64,000 nucleotides of DNA from positions 1,206,001 through 1,270,000 of the forward strand of contig NZ_AP022810.1 of assembly GCF_009731355.2 (NCBI RefSeq), written 5' to 3'. A model generated the notes under the pieces. The model searched no databases. It saw only the letters and a list, made by a program, of their open reading frames with translations, and was not told the DNA's origin. Positions 25,639 to 36,065 of the stretch are shown one piece after another. Position 1 is the first letter of the stretch. Each line of letters opens with the position of its first letter. A program made the position numbers and the translations under genes. The stretch comes from Desulfuromonas sp. AOP6 (GTDB lineage Bacteria > Desulfobacterota > Desulfuromonadia > Desulfuromonadales > SZUA-540).

Positions 25639-26964
25639 ATGAATGCGAAAATAGAAGATATCAGCAGCGTCAAGAAAAAGATCTCTTTTGAGGTTCCCGC
25701 GGAAAAAGTCAACGAGGAAATCGAAAATGCTTATAAGAAAATTGCCAAGTCTGCAAAAATAAAAGGTTTTCGAGCCGGAAAGGTGCCGCAGGCCATTCTG
25801 GAGAAGACTTATGCTCCGCAGATGGAAGAGCAGGTTCTCAACAGACTTATCAGTGATTCCTATTTCAAGACGCTGGTCGAACATCGTATTGCTGCCATAT
25901 CCGATCCAGAAATCATCGATAGCAGTGCCATCGAAAAAGGTCAGCCTTTTACTTATGAAGCTCACGTCGAGGTGAAGCCGGAGGTCGAAGTCAAGGATTA
26001 TACCGGTCTCACCCTCCAGAAGGAGCGCCTGGAAGCGGGTGATGAGGTGATCGCGGAACGCCTTGAAGAGATGCGTGCCGGCCGTGCCGAAAAAGAAGTA
26101 ACCAGCCGCAAAAAAGCCCGTGCTGGTGATTTTGTTGTCATTGACTTCGAAGGTTTCCTCAACGGGGTTCCTTTTGCTGGCGGAAAAGGCGAGGACTACG
26201 AGCTGGAGCTTGGGTCGGGAAGCTTTATCCCCGGATTCGAAGAGCAGGTCGAGGGGATGAAGCGCGGCGAAGAAAAAGAGATTTCCGTTACTTTCCCTGA
26301 GGAGTACGGTAATAAGGAGCTTGCCGGGCAGCCTGTAGTGTTCAAAGTGTCTGTTAAGGAAATCAAGGAGAAAGCGTTGCCCGCCCTTGATGATGAATTC
26401 GCCAAAGGCTTCGGGCTGGAGTCACTGGATGAGCTCAAATCAAAACTGAAAGAGGCGCATGTCGCCCAGGAAACCAACCGCATTGATGGCGATCTGCGAG
26501 AGCGCCTTATGACTGCCCTGATCGAACGCAACTCGGTTGAAGTTCCTGAGGCCATGGTGCAGTCGCAGCTTCAGTATATGCTGAAAAATATCAGTAATCG
26601 GCTCCAGTCCCAGGGGATGAGCCTTGAAATGATGGGGATGAATGAAGCCTCCTTCAATGCCATGTACCGCGAGACCGCTGTCAAACAGGTGCAGGGCAGC
26701 CTTATTCTTGAAGGGGTTGCCCGTCAGGAGGGGCTGAAGGTTGAAGAGGGCGAGATTGATGGTAAGCTCGAACAAATTGCTGCTATGTCCAACGCTCCCC
26801 TTGAGGCCGTCAAAAAGTATTACGCCGCCGATGAAGCGCGTCAAGGGCTGATGGCGCAGATCGCCGAAGAGAAGGCCGTCGAGTTCCTGTTGGACAAGTC
26901 GACGATTAACGAAGTGGACAAAGCCGAACTGGCTGGTCCGGATCAGGACGCAGGCAAGGAGTAA
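25639..26964 (+). CDS. tig: Trigger factor, ribosome-associated chaperone and PPIase
   Basis: 441 residues with the usual three parts: an N-terminal ribosome-binding domain including [16 protein letters not shown] (the GFRxGxxP signature, about residue 43), an FKBP-type PPIase domain (about 150-240, [14 protein letters not shown]) and a helical C-domain. GAGGT upstream marks ATG 25639. Acts on nascent chains at the exit tunnel. First of tig-clpP-clpX-lon, the conserved bacterial order, with clpP 5 bp downstream. Confidence 0.98.
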   Translation: MNAKIEDISSVKKKISFEVPAEKVNEEIENAYKKIAKSAKIKGFRAGKVPQAILEKTYAPQMEEQVLNRLISDSYFKTLVEHRIAAISDPEIIDSSAIEKGQPFTYEAHVEVKPEVEVKDYTGLTLQKERLEAGDEVIAERLEEMRAGRAEKEVTSRKKARAGDFVVIDFEGFLNGVPFAGGKGEDYELELGSGSFIPGFEEQVEGMKRGEEKEISVTFPEEYGNKELAGQPVVFKVSVKEIKEKALPALDDEFAKGFGLESLDELKSKLKEAHVAQETNRIDGDLRERLMTALIERNSVEVPEAMVQSQLQYMLKNISNRLQSQGMSLEMMGMNEASFNAMYRETAVKQVQGSLILEGVARQEGLKVEEGEIDGKLEQIAAMSNAPLEAVKKYYAADEARQGLMAQIAEEKAVEFLLDKSTINEVDKAELAGPDQDAGKE

Positions 26965-26969
26965 ACACG

Positions 26970-27554
26970 ATGAGCCTTATCCCCATGGTAGTTGAGCAGA
27001 CGGGTCGGGGTGAACGCGCCTACGATATCTATTCCCGTCTGCTGAAGGATCGCATTATTTTTCTGGGTGGTCAGATCGAAGACCATATGGCGAATCTGAT
27101 CATTGCCCAATTGCTCTTTTTGGAATCCGAAGACCCGGATAAGGAGATTTTTCTCTACATCAATTCTCCGGGAGGCGTAGTGACGGCCGGTATGGCTATT
27201 TATGACACCATGCAGTATGTCAAAGCGCCTGTTTCCACTATCTGTGTCGGACAGGCCGCCAGCATGGGAGCAATGCTCCTTGCTGCTGGTGAAAAGGGAA
27301 AGCGTTATGCACTTCCCCATGCCCGTATCATGATTCATCAGCCTCTGGGCGGGTTCCAGGGGCAAGCTACGGATATCCACATTCATGCCCAGGAAATTTT
27401 GCGCATGAAGGATTCTCTCAACGAACTGCTGGCCCATCACGCGGGACAAAAAATCGAGCGTGTGGCCGCCGATACAGAGAGGGATTTCTTCATGGGTAGC
27501 GAAGCCGCTAAAGAGTATGGTATCATCGACGATATCGTTAAACGCAAAACCTGA
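26970..27554 (+). CDS. clpP: ATP-dependent Clp protease proteolytic subunit
   Basis: 194 residues. Serine protease ClpP with the catalytic Ser in GQAASMGAM (about residue 98), His in [11 protein letters not shown] (about 123) and an Asp following. Signature [20 protein letters not shown] at the N-terminus. Forms the ClpXP proteolytic chamber with the next gene product, 23 bp downstream. Confidence 0.99.
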   Translation: MSLIPMVVEQTGRGERAYDIYSRLLKDRIIFLGGQIEDHMANLIIAQLLFLESEDPDKEIFLYINSPGGVVTAGMAIYDTMQYVKAPVSTICVGQAASMGAMLLAAGEKGKRYALPHARIMIHQPLGGFQGQATDIHIHAQEILRMKDSLNELLAHHAGQKIERVAADTERDFFMGSEAAKEYGIIDDIVKRKT

Positions 27555-27577
27555 CTTTTTAGCGCGGAGGATTATTA

Positions 27578-28825
27578 GTGACTCACGAAAATGGTGGAAA
27601 TGGGCAGCTTAGCTGTTCGTTTTGCGGCAAGGCCCAGGATGAAGTCAAGAAGCTCATTGCCGGGCCAGCGGTTTATATCTGTGATGAGTGCATTGAGCTG
27701 TGCCGCGACATAATTGCCGAAGAAGCCAAGCTGGATGAATCGACAGGCGGAGCCGAGCGACTGCCCCGGCCCAGCGAGATCAAAGATATCCTGGACGATT
27801 ACGTCATCGGCCAGGAACGGGCCAAGAAAATTCTGGCCGTCTCCGTCTATAATCACTACAAGCGTGTGGAGTGTTTTGGTAAAACCGGTGACGTCGAGGT
27901 CCAGAAAAGCAATATTCTGCTGCTCGGGCCTACCGGTAGCGGCAAGACGCTTTTGGCGCAGACTCTTGCCCGAGTTCTCAATGTTCCCTTTGCCATCGCC
28001 GATGCGACCAACCTTACGGAAGCCGGTTATGTCGGTGAGGATGTCGAAAATATCATTCTCAACCTTTTGCAGGCCGCCGACTACGATCTGGAAAAGGCGC
28101 AACGGGGTATTATTTATATCGACGAAATCGATAAGATTGCCCGTAAATCGGATTCACCCTCCATTACACGGGATGTGTCTGGAGAAGGAGTGCAGCAGGC
28201 TCTGCTCAAAATTATTGAGGGGACCATGGCTAGCGTCCCCCCCAAAGGGGGAAGAAAACATCCGCAGCAGGAATTTCTTAAAGTCGATACGACAAATATT
28301 CTCTTTATCTGTGGCGGAGCTTTTTCTGGTCTCGACTCGATTGTCGCCCAGCGGATCGGCGCCAAAACGATGGGATTCGGCGCGCAGATGCGTAGTCGTC
28401 GAGAAGAAAACCTCGGTGAACTGCTGGCCCAGATCGAACCGAGCGACCTGCTGAAATTCGGCCTTATTCCTGAGTTTATCGGCCGGTTGCCTGTGGTGGC
28501 GACCCTCAACGAGCTTGATGAGGAGTCCCTGATCCAGATTCTCAAGGAGCCCAAAAACGCCCTGGTGAAGCAGTACCAGAAGCTCTTTGAAATGGAAAAG
28601 GTCAACCTGAAATTTACCGATAGTGCTCTGGTGGCGGTTGCCCGTGAAGCGATCAAGCGCAAAACGGGTGCCAGAGGATTGCGGTCCATCCTGGAGAACG
28701 CCATGCTTGATGTCATGTACGATATCCCGGCCCAGGACCGCGCCAAAGAAGTGGTCATCAATGAGGATGTCATCCTGAATAAGGCCAAGCCGATAATTCT
28801 TTATGAGTGTGCCGAATCTGCCTGA
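27578..28825 (+). CDS. clpX: ATP-dependent Clp protease ATP-binding subunit ClpX
   Basis: 415 residues starting at GTG 27578. An N-terminal C4 zinc finger (CSFCGK, then CDECIELC) binds adaptors. The AAA+ core has Walker A GPTGSGKT, Walker [13 protein letters not shown] and the pore-loop GYVGEDVE, plus the IGF-type loop region ([12 protein letters not shown]) that docks on ClpP. Unfolds substrates for ClpP. Complete and of normal length. Confidence 0.99.
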   Translation: MTHENGGNGQLSCSFCGKAQDEVKKLIAGPAVYICDECIELCRDIIAEEAKLDESTGGAERLPRPSEIKDILDDYVIGQERAKKILAVSVYNHYKRVECFGKTGDVEVQKSNILLLGPTGSGKTLLAQTLARVLNVPFAIADATNLTEAGYVGEDVENIILNLLQAADYDLEKAQRGIIYIDEIDKIARKSDSPSITRDVSGEGVQQALLKIIEGTMASVPPKGGRKHPQQEFLKVDTTNILFICGGAFSGLDSIVAQRIGAKTMGFGAQMRSRREENLGELLAQIEPSDLLKFGLIPEFIGRLPVVATLNELDEESLIQILKEPKNALVKQYQKLFEMEKVNLKFTDSALVAVAREAIKRKTGARGLRSILENAMLDVMYDIPAQDRAKEVVINEDVILNKAKPIILYECAESA

Positions 28826-28858
28826 CAGGCGACCGGGCCATAATTATGATGAGCTACT

Positions 28859-31273
28859 ATGAATGATTTTCAGGAGCATTCCAGGGACATAGACGAAGCA
28901 CCTGAGCTTTATCCCCTGCTTCCTTTGAGGGATATTGTCATCTTTCCCCATATGGTCACTCCGCTTTTTGTCGGTAGGGCCCGTTCCATCCGTGCGCTTG
29001 AAGGCGCGATGGAAAAAGACAAGATGGTTTTTCTGGCGACCCAGAAAGATCCCAAAATTGATGAACCCGAAGAAGCCGATATCTACACTGTCGGGACTCT
29101 CGGTCAGGTGGTTCAGCTTCTCAAGCTTCCCGATGGTACGGTCAAGGTTCTCATTGAAGGGAAACAAAGGGGTCGCATCACTCATTTCGTGGAGCAGGAG
29201 GATTGCTTTTTTGTTGAAGCCGATATCCTCCCTGATCAGGATGTTGATTCTCCTGAAATAGAAGCGTTGCTTCGAAGTGTCAAGGACACCTTCGAGAATT
29301 ATGTCAATCTGAGCAAGAAAGTTCCGCCAGAACTGGTGGCTTCCATCTCCGGCCTCTCTGAGGCTGGACGTCTTGCCGACACGGTTATTGCCCATCTTAA
29401 CGTACGCATTGTCGACAAACAGGATATTCTTGCTCTTGTCGACCCCCGTCATAGGCTTGAAGCCCTTCTCGCTCTGATGGAGCGTGAGGTGGAGATTCTG
29501 CAGATTGAGAAGAAGATCCGCAGCCGTGTCAAAAGCCAGATGGAGCGTAGCCAGAAAGAATATTATCTCAACGAGCAGATGCGGGCCATTCAGAAGGAAC
29601 TCGGCGAAAAAGATGAGTTCAAACAAGAGAACCGGGAGCTCGAAGAAAAGATTCATAAAAAGCGCATGTCCAAGGAAGCGACCGAAAAGGCCCTGGCAGA
29701 GTTGCGCAAGCTTAAAATGATGTCTCCCATGTCGGCGGAAGCCACCGTCGTGCGTAACTACATCGAGTGGCTGGTATCCTTGCCCTGGAAAAAAGGGACT
29801 AAAGACCGGTTGGACTTGGAATACGCCGAGAGCATACTCGAGGCCGATCACTATGGGCTCGACAAGGTCAAGGAAAGAATCGTTGAATATCTGGCGGTTC
29901 AGGCTCTCGTCAAAAAAATCAAAGGACCGATACTTTGCCTGGTTGGCCCCCCTGGTGTTGGCAAAACATCACTGGGGCGTTCCGTGGCTAAGGCCTTGGG
30001 AAGAAAATTCGTGCGCATTTCCCTCGGCGGGTTGCGGGATGAAGCTGAAATTCGCGGACATCGTCGGACCTATATAGGCGCCATGCCAGGAAAGATTATT
30101 CAGGGATTACGCAAGGCTGACGTGAAAAATCCCGTCTTTCTGCTGGACGAAATCGACAAGATGAGTGCTGATTTTCGCGGGGACCCTTCTTCTGCGCTTC
30201 TTGAAGTGCTTGATCCTGAGCAGAACAATACCTTCGGTGATCATTTTCTAGACGTGGATTACGATCTTTCCACCGTTCTTTTTATTGCTACAGCCAACAC
30301 CTTGCATGCCATCCCCCGTCCCTTGCAGGACCGCATGGAGGTCATCAGGATTGAAGGCTACACGGAGGAAGAGAAGCTCCATATCGCCCGGCAGCACCTG
30401 CTCAGAAAGCAACTGGAAGCGCATGGCCTTACCGAGGAACAGGTCAGCTTCTCGGATACCGCTCTCTATGAAATTATTCGCCGCTATACCCGGGAGGCGG
30501 GCGTCAGAAACCTGGAAAGAGAAATCGCCAATATCTGTCGGAAGGTGGCTCGCGAGGTCGTTCGTTCCAAAGACAAGAAGAAGCGCTTCAATATAGGGGC
30601 TCAACAGGTTAAAAAGTATTTGGGTGTGCAGCGTTTCAATTACGGCGTCAAGGAAGAACTCGATGCGGTTGGACTCGTTTCTGGACTGGCCTGGACAGAA
30701 GTTGGCGGAGAGCTGCTCACTATCGAGGTTAGCGTTATACCCGGGCAGGGAAAGCTGACCATTACCGGAAAACTAGGCGACGTTATGCGTGAGTCGGCTC
30801 AGGCCGCCGTCAGTTACGTGCGCTCCCGGTGGAGAGAACTCGGGCTCGAAAAGGATTTTTACCCTAAGGTAGATATCCATATACATGTGCCTGAGGGCGC
30901 TATACCCAAAGATGGCCCTTCCGCGGGGATAACGATGGCTACAGCCTTGGCTTCGGCCCTTACAGGGCGCCCGGTAGACCGGAGCCTGGCCATGACCGGC
31001 GAGATAACCCTGCGAGGACGGGTGCTGCCCATTGGTGGACTGAAGGAAAAACTTCTGGCCGCCAAGCGTGCCGGCATCGACACGGTTCTTATCCCCAAGG
31101 ACAATGAGAAGAACCTGGAGGAGGTGCCCCCAACCATCCTCAAATCGTTGAAAATCATTCCCGTGGCGCACATGGACCAGGTCGTTTCCGAGGCGCTTGC
31201 CGGAGAACCAATCAAGTCAGAAGAAGGGGATGAAAGCTATGTCTCCACGCCTGAAGAACCAGTCCGACACTAG
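28859..31273 (+). CDS. lon: ATP-dependent protease Lon
   Basis: 804 residues. N-terminal substrate-binding domain, AAA+ module with Walker [13 protein letters not shown] (about residue 365) and Walker [11 protein letters not shown], and a C-terminal protease with the Ser-Lys dyad in [10 protein letters not shown] (Ser about 688) and [15 protein letters not shown] (Lys about 731). Cytoplasmic housekeeping and regulatory protease. Located 33 bp after clpX, probably in the same operon, with a separate promoter for hup following. Confidence 0.98.
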   Translation: MNDFQEHSRDIDEAPELYPLLPLRDIVIFPHMVTPLFVGRARSIRALEGAMEKDKMVFLATQKDPKIDEPEEADIYTVGTLGQVVQLLKLPDGTVKVLIEGKQRGRITHFVEQEDCFFVEADILPDQDVDSPEIEALLRSVKDTFENYVNLSKKVPPELVASISGLSEAGRLADTVIAHLNVRIVDKQDILALVDPRHRLEALLALMEREVEILQIEKKIRSRVKSQMERSQKEYYLNEQMRAIQKELGEKDEFKQENRELEEKIHKKRMSKEATEKALAELRKLKMMSPMSAEATVVRNYIEWLVSLPWKKGTKDRLDLEYAESILEADHYGLDKVKERIVEYLAVQALVKKIKGPILCLVGPPGVGKTSLGRSVAKALGRKFVRISLGGLRDEAEIRGHRRTYIGAMPGKIIQGLRKADVKNPVFLLDEIDKMSADFRGDPSSALLEVLDPEQNNTFGDHFLDVDYDLSTVLFIATANTLHAIPRPLQDRMEVIRIEGYTEEEKLHIARQHLLRKQLEAHGLTEEQVSFSDTALYEIIRRYTREAGVRNLEREIANICRKVAREVVRSKDKKKRFNIGAQQVKKYLGVQRFNYGVKEELDAVGLVSGLAWTEVGGELLTIEVSVIPGQGKLTITGKLGDVMRESAQAAVSYVRSRWRELGLEKDFYPKVDIHIHVPEGAIPKDGPSAGITMATALASALTGRPVDRSLAMTGEITLRGRVLPIGGLKEKLLAAKRAGIDTVLIPKDNEKNLEEVPPTILKSLKIIPVAHMDQVVSEALAGEPIKSEEGDESYVSTPEEPVRH

Positions 31274-31295
31274 GTTGAAATGCCGAAATAATCTC

Positions 31296-31325
31296 TTGAC
31301 ACTCTTTTCCGAAGTCTGATATATA
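31296..31325 (+). promoter_or_regulatory. Sigma-70-type promoter of hup
   Basis: TTGACA at 31296-31301 and TATATA at 31320-31325 with an 18-bp spacer, about 50 bp upstream of the HU start. Confidence 0.75.
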
Positions 31326-31375
31326 TTACCCGATTTCAGCGGGGCTTTGTTAAAACTTAAACTTGGAGGTATGTT

Positions 31376-31648
31376 GTGACGAAAGCTGATCTTGTAAATG
31401 CGATGGCCGAAAAGGCAGGACTGAGCAAAGCTGATGCCGAAAAGGCACTCAAAGCCTTTACCGATGCAGTGACCGATGCGCTCAAGGCCGGTGAGAAAGT
31501 GGCCCTGGTCGGCTTTGGAACCTTCAGTGTTGGCGAACGCGCCGCTCGTACTGGTCAGAATCCCCAGACTGGTGCCAAAATTCAGATCGCCGCTGCCAAA
31601 ATGCCTAAATTCAAGGCTGGCAAGGCTCTTAAAGATTCCGTAAACTAA
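31376..31648 (+). CDS. hup: DNA-binding protein HU
   Basis: 90 residues starting at GTG 31376 with GGAGG upstream. Small histone-like DNA-bending protein: helical dimerisation part ([17 protein letters not shown]), the [19 protein letters not shown] signature and the beta-arm. Own sigma-70-type promoter; conserved position downstream of lon. Confidence 0.97.
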   Translation: MTKADLVNAMAEKAGLSKADAEKALKAFTDAVTDALKAGEKVALVGFGTFSVGERAARTGQNPQTGAKIQIAAAKMPKFKAGKALKDSVN

Positions 31649-31678
31649 TTACGGTTTCAAACGAGAATAAGCAGCAAG

Positions 31679-31742
31679 TAGGAAACAAAAAATAGCGCTT
31701 CCAACGCCACTTTTCCTCTCTTCGCCTATTTATTGTTTCCTA
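31679..31742 (+). repeat. 17-bp near-perfect inverted repeat between hup and tRNA-Asp
   Basis: TAGGAAACAAAAAATAG (31679-31695) pairs with CTATTTATTGTTTCCTA (31726-31742) with one mismatch around a 30-nt loop. It may terminate hup or act as a processing hairpin ahead of the tRNAs. Confidence 0.5.
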
Positions 31743-31755
31743 TTTCTGTCTCTGC

Positions 31756-31832
31756 GGGGCTGTAGTAGAGTCGGTTACAACGCCGGCCTGTCACGCCGGA
31801 GGTCGCGGGTTCAAGTCCCGTCAGCCCCGCCA
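31756..31832 (+). tRNA. tRNA-Asp (anticodon GTC), copy 1
   Basis: 77 nt, acceptor GGGGCTG/CAGCCCC, anticodon loop CTGTCAC, encoded CCA. Identical to the copy at 31950. Confidence 0.97.
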
Positions 31833-31839
31833 TTTATTA

Positions 31840-31915
31840 GGGCGAATAGCTCAGTTGGGAGAGCATCGGCCTTACAAGCCGAGGGTCACAGGTTCGAGCC
31901 CTGTTTCGCCCACCA
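31840..31915 (+). tRNA. tRNA-Val (anticodon TAC)
   Basis: 76 nt, acceptor GGGCGAA/TTCGCCC, anticodon loop CTTACAA, T-loop TTCGAGC, encoded CCA. Between the two tRNA-Asp genes. Confidence 0.97.
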
Positions 31916-31949
31916 GTTTTAAAGTAAGGCTGCCCTGGCAGTAATAATT

Positions 31950-32026
31950 GGGGCTGTAGTAGAGTCGGTTACAACGCCGGCCTGTCACGCCGGAGGTCGC
32001 GGGTTCAAGTCCCGTCAGCCCCGCCA
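31950..32026 (+). tRNA. tRNA-Asp (anticodon GTC), copy 2
   Basis: Sequence identical over all 77 nt to the copy at 31756, indicating a recent tandem duplication or gene conversion around tRNA-Val. Confidence 0.97.
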
Positions 32027-32030
32027 TAAA

Positions 32031-32062
32031 AAAAGACGCCTTTTTCGGGGCGTCTTTTTTTT
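32031..32062 (+). terminator. Rho-independent terminator after the tRNA array
   Basis: AAAAGACGCC (32031-32040)/GGCGTCTTTT (32049-32058) stem followed by a T-run to 32062. The A-run on the other side could make it bidirectional for the minus-strand GGDEF gene ending at 32091. Confidence 0.9.
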
Positions 32063-32090
32063 ATGAATTTTTAGTCAGGTGAAGAAGACC

Positions 32091-33248
32091 TTAAGGCAAT
32101 TCTACCTTGCCCACACAGAGGCGGTTTCCGCCCTGATGTTTGGCGGAATACATGGCAAAGTCAGCCTGGGTAAAAAGTAGATCAATCACGTATTCAGCCT
32201 CCCTCCCTTTCTTGCTCACCAGCTCTTCTTTCTGCAACGAAACCAGACCGATACTCGCTGTCATGTTAAAGGATTCACCGGTGGCGTTAAAAGGAACCTC
32301 GGCGATGGCTGCCAAGAGGCGTTCCCCTAAAAGCCTTGCTCCTTCTTCATTTGTCTCTGGCAGAACAATAGCGAATTCTTCACCGCCAACTCGGGCCAGA
32401 AGATCCGTATCTCGCAACATTTGAAGAAGTTTTTTGCTGATTGTCTGCAGTACCTGGTCGCCTATCTTATGTCCATAGCAGTCATTGACCCTTTTGAAAC
32501 GATCCAGGTCCAATAGCAGAAGAGAGAAGGGATGGCTGTAGCGAATGGAGCGACTGAGGATGTTTTTTCCCTCAAGAAAGAAAAAGCGGCGATTGTAGAG
32601 TTCTGTCAGTTCGTCGACGAGAGAGAGTTTCTTGTAGTGGGTTTTTAATTCGGTTGTTTCCACCAGCAAAGTTTCGAGCTCATAAGTGCGAGCTTTTACC
32701 TGCTCGTTCATGTTGTTGAGCAGGCGATGTGTAGTAATGAGTTGACCCACAAAGGAGGCAAATAAAGGCAATAAACGAATATGCCATTCGTTGAAAAAAT
32801 TTGGTTGAGGATGAGAAAGGGCGATCACCCCAAGTTTCTCCTGCCCAGAGAAGATCGGAGTACACATCAGGGAAAGTTCCTGTGATTGCTCGACTTCGGT
32901 AATCACCGTATTCTCAATTTGGCCGGATTCCAGGATTCGAGCTAGTCGGTCCTGACTTAAAACTGGTTTTTTGACAGAGAGATCAAGCCTTGTGGCGTGG
33001 GGCATCAGTTCAGACCAGCTACAAGCAGCCGCTTCAATTAGTTGCCCCTGTTCTTCAAGAAAAATGGATCCAAAGGCAACCCCAAAATGATCGATAAGCG
33101 TTTCAAGGGCTGGTTTGAGCCATTGGTCCTGGTCAATAACTTCCGGCCTTATTTTGCTGAGATCCTGCAAGGTGGAAAGAGCTGCCAGCATCTGATCGAA
33201 GTGGGCTGCCATATTGTTCAGTGCGTACGCTAAAGAGGCTTGCTTCAT
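32091..33248 (-). CDS. GAF-GGDEF diguanylate cyclase
   Basis: 385 residues. A GAF-like sensor domain (about 45-170), a helical linker (about 170-205) and a C-terminal GGDEF domain with the active-site loop RVGGEEFAIVLP. The I-site RDTD lies exactly five residues before GGEEF, so product inhibition by c-di-GMP is expected. The substrate loop DLDRFKRVNDCYGHKIGD is intact, so the protein should be an active cyclase. No membrane segment is seen, so it is cytoplasmic. It starts 3 bp after the HDOD gene and is the last gene of the xseA-xseB-ispA-dxs-HDOD-GGDEF run. The signal bound by GAF is unknown. Confidence 0.94.
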   Translation of the reverse strand: MKQASLAYALNNMAAHFDQMLAALSTLQDLSKIRPEVIDQDQWLKPALETLIDHFGVAFGSIFLEEQGQLIEAAACSWSELMPHATRLDLSVKKPVLSQDRLARILESGQIENTVITEVEQSQELSLMCTPIFSGQEKLGVIALSHPQPNFFNEWHIRLLPLFASFVGQLITTHRLLNNMNEQVKARTYELETLLVETTELKTHYKKLSLVDELTELYNRRFFFLEGKNILSRSIRYSHPFSLLLLDLDRFKRVNDCYGHKIGDQVLQTISKKLLQMLRDTDLLARVGGEEFAIVLPETNEEGARLLGERLLAAIAEVPFNATGESFNMTASIGLVSLQKEELVSKKGREAEYVIDLLFTQADFAMYSAKHQGGNRLCVGKVELP

Positions 33249-33251
33249 GTT

Positions 33252-34130
33252 TTACCCTCCTGCCAGAAGACCGGCCATGATGGCAAGTTCCTCTCGCTTT
33301 GCCGAGAGGGCTGAAAGTTGATTTTCGATCTCTTGTGGTTTTAAGGGCAGTTTAGTGGGCAGGCTTTCTGGTAGCGTAAGGGTGCTCTCCTCAGAATAGA
33401 GGTGACCCGCTAGACGACAGCTCAGCCCAGTCAGTAACACCAGTTCCTGGTAGGGCCCATGATAGAAGGGGTCGTCGTGGAAGGATATGGCTCTTATAAG
33501 GTTTTCCGGCAATCCCCAGCGACGCGCCAGCCAACCGCCGACAATGAGGTGGTCAATACCAAGAAGTTGGCGGGTTTTTGTTCGCAATGAGCCTTCTGTC
33601 CTGTCGGCCAGAATCTTTTCGAACTGATCTGGAAAGGTGTTGACCAGAGCGAGGACACCAAAGTTGTGAAGGAGTCCCGCCGTGTAGGCTGTTCCAGCAT
33701 TAGGACTTTGCGTTCCGGAGAGGTAGGGAGCCAGTCCTTGCGCAATCGCGGCGCAGGCCGAAGACCTGAACCAATGGCGTTTCTGGTCAAAACTGGGGCA
33801 TGTCTTTTGAAATGTTTTGCCGACAGCCATGGCCAACATCAGGCTTTTGGTCAGAGAGAGCCCAAGTACGCGGATTATCGCATCCTTGGGGGTTTCAATA
33901 TGCCGACGATGCCCGTAATAGACCGAGTTGGCATAGCGCAGGATGCGCATGGTGATTTCGGGACTCTTTTCGATAACCTCGACTACCCGGTCCAGTTCAA
34001 CCTGTTCGTCGGCAGTAATAGCGAAAATTTCAGCAGCCAGACCTGTAGGCGCAGGGATCTCCTGAAGGTAAAGCAGTCTTTCCTGGGCAATGGCCGAAAG
34101 ATCGGAGTGATTATTCTGATCTGTAAACAA
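33252..34130 (-). CDS. HDOD-domain signalling protein
   Basis: 292 residues. HDOD core (about 20-220) with LQEIPAPTGLAAEIFAIT, the typical IEKSPEITMRILRYANSVYYG segment and AGLLHNFGVLAL. The catalytic HD pair of HD-GYP phosphodiesterases is absent, as is normal for HDOD. Such proteins act as regulatory scaffolds in signalling and second-messenger pathways. It begins 9 bp after dxs and ends 3 bp before the diguanylate cyclase, so the two signalling genes are co-transcribed. Confidence 0.92.
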   Translation of the reverse strand: MFTDQNNHSDLSAIAQERLLYLQEIPAPTGLAAEIFAITADEQVELDRVVEVIEKSPEITMRILRYANSVYYGHRRHIETPKDAIIRVLGLSLTKSLMLAMAVGKTFQKTCPSFDQKRHWFRSSACAAIAQGLAPYLSGTQSPNAGTAYTAGLLHNFGVLALVNTFPDQFEKILADRTEGSLRTKTRQLLGIDHLIVGGWLARRWGLPENLIRAISFHDDPFYHGPYQELVLLTGLSCRLAGHLYSEESTLTLPESLPTKLPLKPQEIENQLSALSAKREELAIMAGLLAGG

Positions 34131-34139
34131 AGCTGCCCC

Positions 34140-36047
34140 CTAACTGTTTTCCGCAGAATCAATCGGGATGGACGGGGTGCCGAAAAAATCGCGAATTGTT
34201 TGAGCTATGCCTTTTGCATCGAGGCCATAAAGGGCTCGTAATTCAGATTGGCTGCCCTGCTCAACGAATTTGTCCGGCAACCCAAGCCGGAGAACACGGG
34301 CTGTAATCCCCTCGTCGGCCAGCAGTTCCAGAACGGCGCTGCCAAAACCGCCCTGCAGGACATTCTCTTCCAAAGTAATGACCAGACCGGTGCGCATGGC
34401 TTCGCTGGTAAGCAGATCCCGGTCCAGGGGCTTAATAAAGCGGGGATCGACCACCGCCAGGCTGATTTCAGACGAGGCGAGGGATTCAACTGCCTTGAGG
34501 GCTTCCTCTACCATAACCCCGACAGCAAAAATGACACCATCCGCCCCTTCACGTAATATTTCACCCATTCCAATGGTCAGCGGTTTAACGGGCTCGCTTG
34601 CTTCGAGTCCAAGGCCATTGCCGCGTGGGTAGCGGTAGGCGAACGGTCCATCGTGCAAAGAGGCCGTTTTCATGACGCGCCGCAGCTCGTTTTCATCCCT
34701 GGGGGCGGCAAAGGTGAGGTTGGGCAGATTGCGCAGATACGAAAGATCGAAAACACCATGATGAGTCGGCCCATCGGCTCCGACGAGACCGCCACGGTCA
34801 AGAGCGAAGGTGACCGGCAGATTCTGCAGACAAACATCATGGAGGACATTATCATAGGCGCGTTGAAGAAAGGTCGAATACAGCGCGACTACCGGGCGCA
34901 GTCCTTTACAAGCCTGACCAGCAGCAAAAGTGACCGCGTGCTGTTCGGCTATACCAACATCATAGAAGCGTTCGGGAAACCGCTCTGCAAATTCCTTTAG
35001 TCCTGTTCCCTCCAACATGGCTGCGGTAATCGCTGTGATGCGGGGATCTTCCTGGGCTAATTCAGCCAGGTACTGACCAAAAACCGCGGTGTAGCTCTGT
35101 GCGCCTGACTTTTTCTCCACGACGGACCCGGTCTCCCGGTCAAAGGGGCCGACACCGTGGAAGAGGGCAGGATTCGCTTCAGCCGGTGGGTAGCCTTTGC
35201 CTTTGCGTGTGAGGACATGTACCACGATCGGGCCCTTCATCCTGGAAACATTCTGAAATGTTTCGAGAAGATCCTCAAGTTGATGGCCATCAATCGGTCC
35301 GAAGTAATCAAAGCCGAAGGCTTCAAAAAGCATCCCCGGTGTGAGAAAGCCTTTGAGGGATTCTTCGGCGCGCCGGGCCAGGTTCAGAAGATCTTTGCCA
35401 AATCGTGGAACATGATTCAAGGCGTTTTCGGTTTCTTTCTTGAAACGGAGGAAAAATTCGGAGGTCATCTTTCGGCTGAGGAAAGAGGACAGGGCACCGA
35501 CGTTGGGCGATATGGACATTTCGTTGTCGTTGATCACAACGATGAGGTTTTTCTTGAGGTGTCCAGCCTGGTTCATCCCCTCAAAGGCCAGTCCGGCGGT
35601 CAGCGAACCGTCTCCTATGACAGCGACGATCTTTTCATCGTCGTTTTTAAGATCGCGTGCGGCTGCCATGCCGAGTGCCGCCGAGATGGAGGTACTCGAA
35701 TGGCCGACGTCGAAGCAGTCATGGGGACTTTCTGAACGTTTTGGAAAGCCGCTGATGCCATCCAGCTGGCGCAGGGTTGAAAAACGATCGAGGCGACCTG
35801 TCAGCAGTTTGTGGGCGTACGCCTGGTGACCCACGTCCCAGAGGATATTGTTGACAGGTGTGGTAAAGACCCTCTGTAGGGCGATCGTCAGTTCGACCAC
35901 ACCCAAAGAGCTGGCAAGATGCCCACCTGTTTGAGAGACGGTGCCGATAATCTCGTCCCTGATTTCCTGGGCAAGGGTCGTCAGTTCTGTAAGGGAGAAG
36001 TTCTTCAGTTCGGCTGGGGATTCAAGTCTTTCCAGAATACGGCTCAT
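34140..36047 (-). CDS. dxs: 1-deoxy-D-xylulose-5-phosphate synthase
   Basis: 635 residues starting at ATG 36047, with GAGGA five bases upstream; another ATG at 36059 lacks a good site. Thiamine diphosphate enzyme joining pyruvate and glyceraldehyde 3-phosphate, the first step of the MEP isoprenoid pathway. [18 protein letters not shown] and the following [14 protein letters not shown] form the ThDP/Mg site, and the transketolase pyrimidine domain and C-domain follow. It lies 18 bp after ispA, so the pathway genes are clustered. Confidence 0.98.
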   Translation of the reverse strand: MSRILERLESPAELKNFSLTELTTLAQEIRDEIIGTVSQTGGHLASSLGVVELTIALQRVFTTPVNNILWDVGHQAYAHKLLTGRLDRFSTLRQLDGISGFPKRSESPHDCFDVGHSSTSISAALGMAAARDLKNDDEKIVAVIGDGSLTAGLAFEGMNQAGHLKKNLIVVINDNEMSISPNVGALSSFLSRKMTSEFFLRFKKETENALNHVPRFGKDLLNLARRAEESLKGFLTPGMLFEAFGFDYFGPIDGHQLEDLLETFQNVSRMKGPIVVHVLTRKGKGYPPAEANPALFHGVGPFDRETGSVVEKKSGAQSYTAVFGQYLAELAQEDPRITAITAAMLEGTGLKEFAERFPERFYDVGIAEQHAVTFAAGQACKGLRPVVALYSTFLQRAYDNVLHDVCLQNLPVTFALDRGGLVGADGPTHHGVFDLSYLRNLPNLTFAAPRDENELRRVMKTASLHDGPFAYRYPRGNGLGLEASEPVKPLTIGMGEILREGADGVIFAVGVMVEEALKAVESLASSEISLAVVDPRFIKPLDRDLLTSEAMRTGLVITLEENVLQGGFGSAVLELLADEGITARVLRLGLPDKFVEQGSQSELRALYGLDAKGIAQTIRDFFGTPSIPIDSAENS

Positions 36048-36065
36048 GTTTTTCCTCATCTATCG

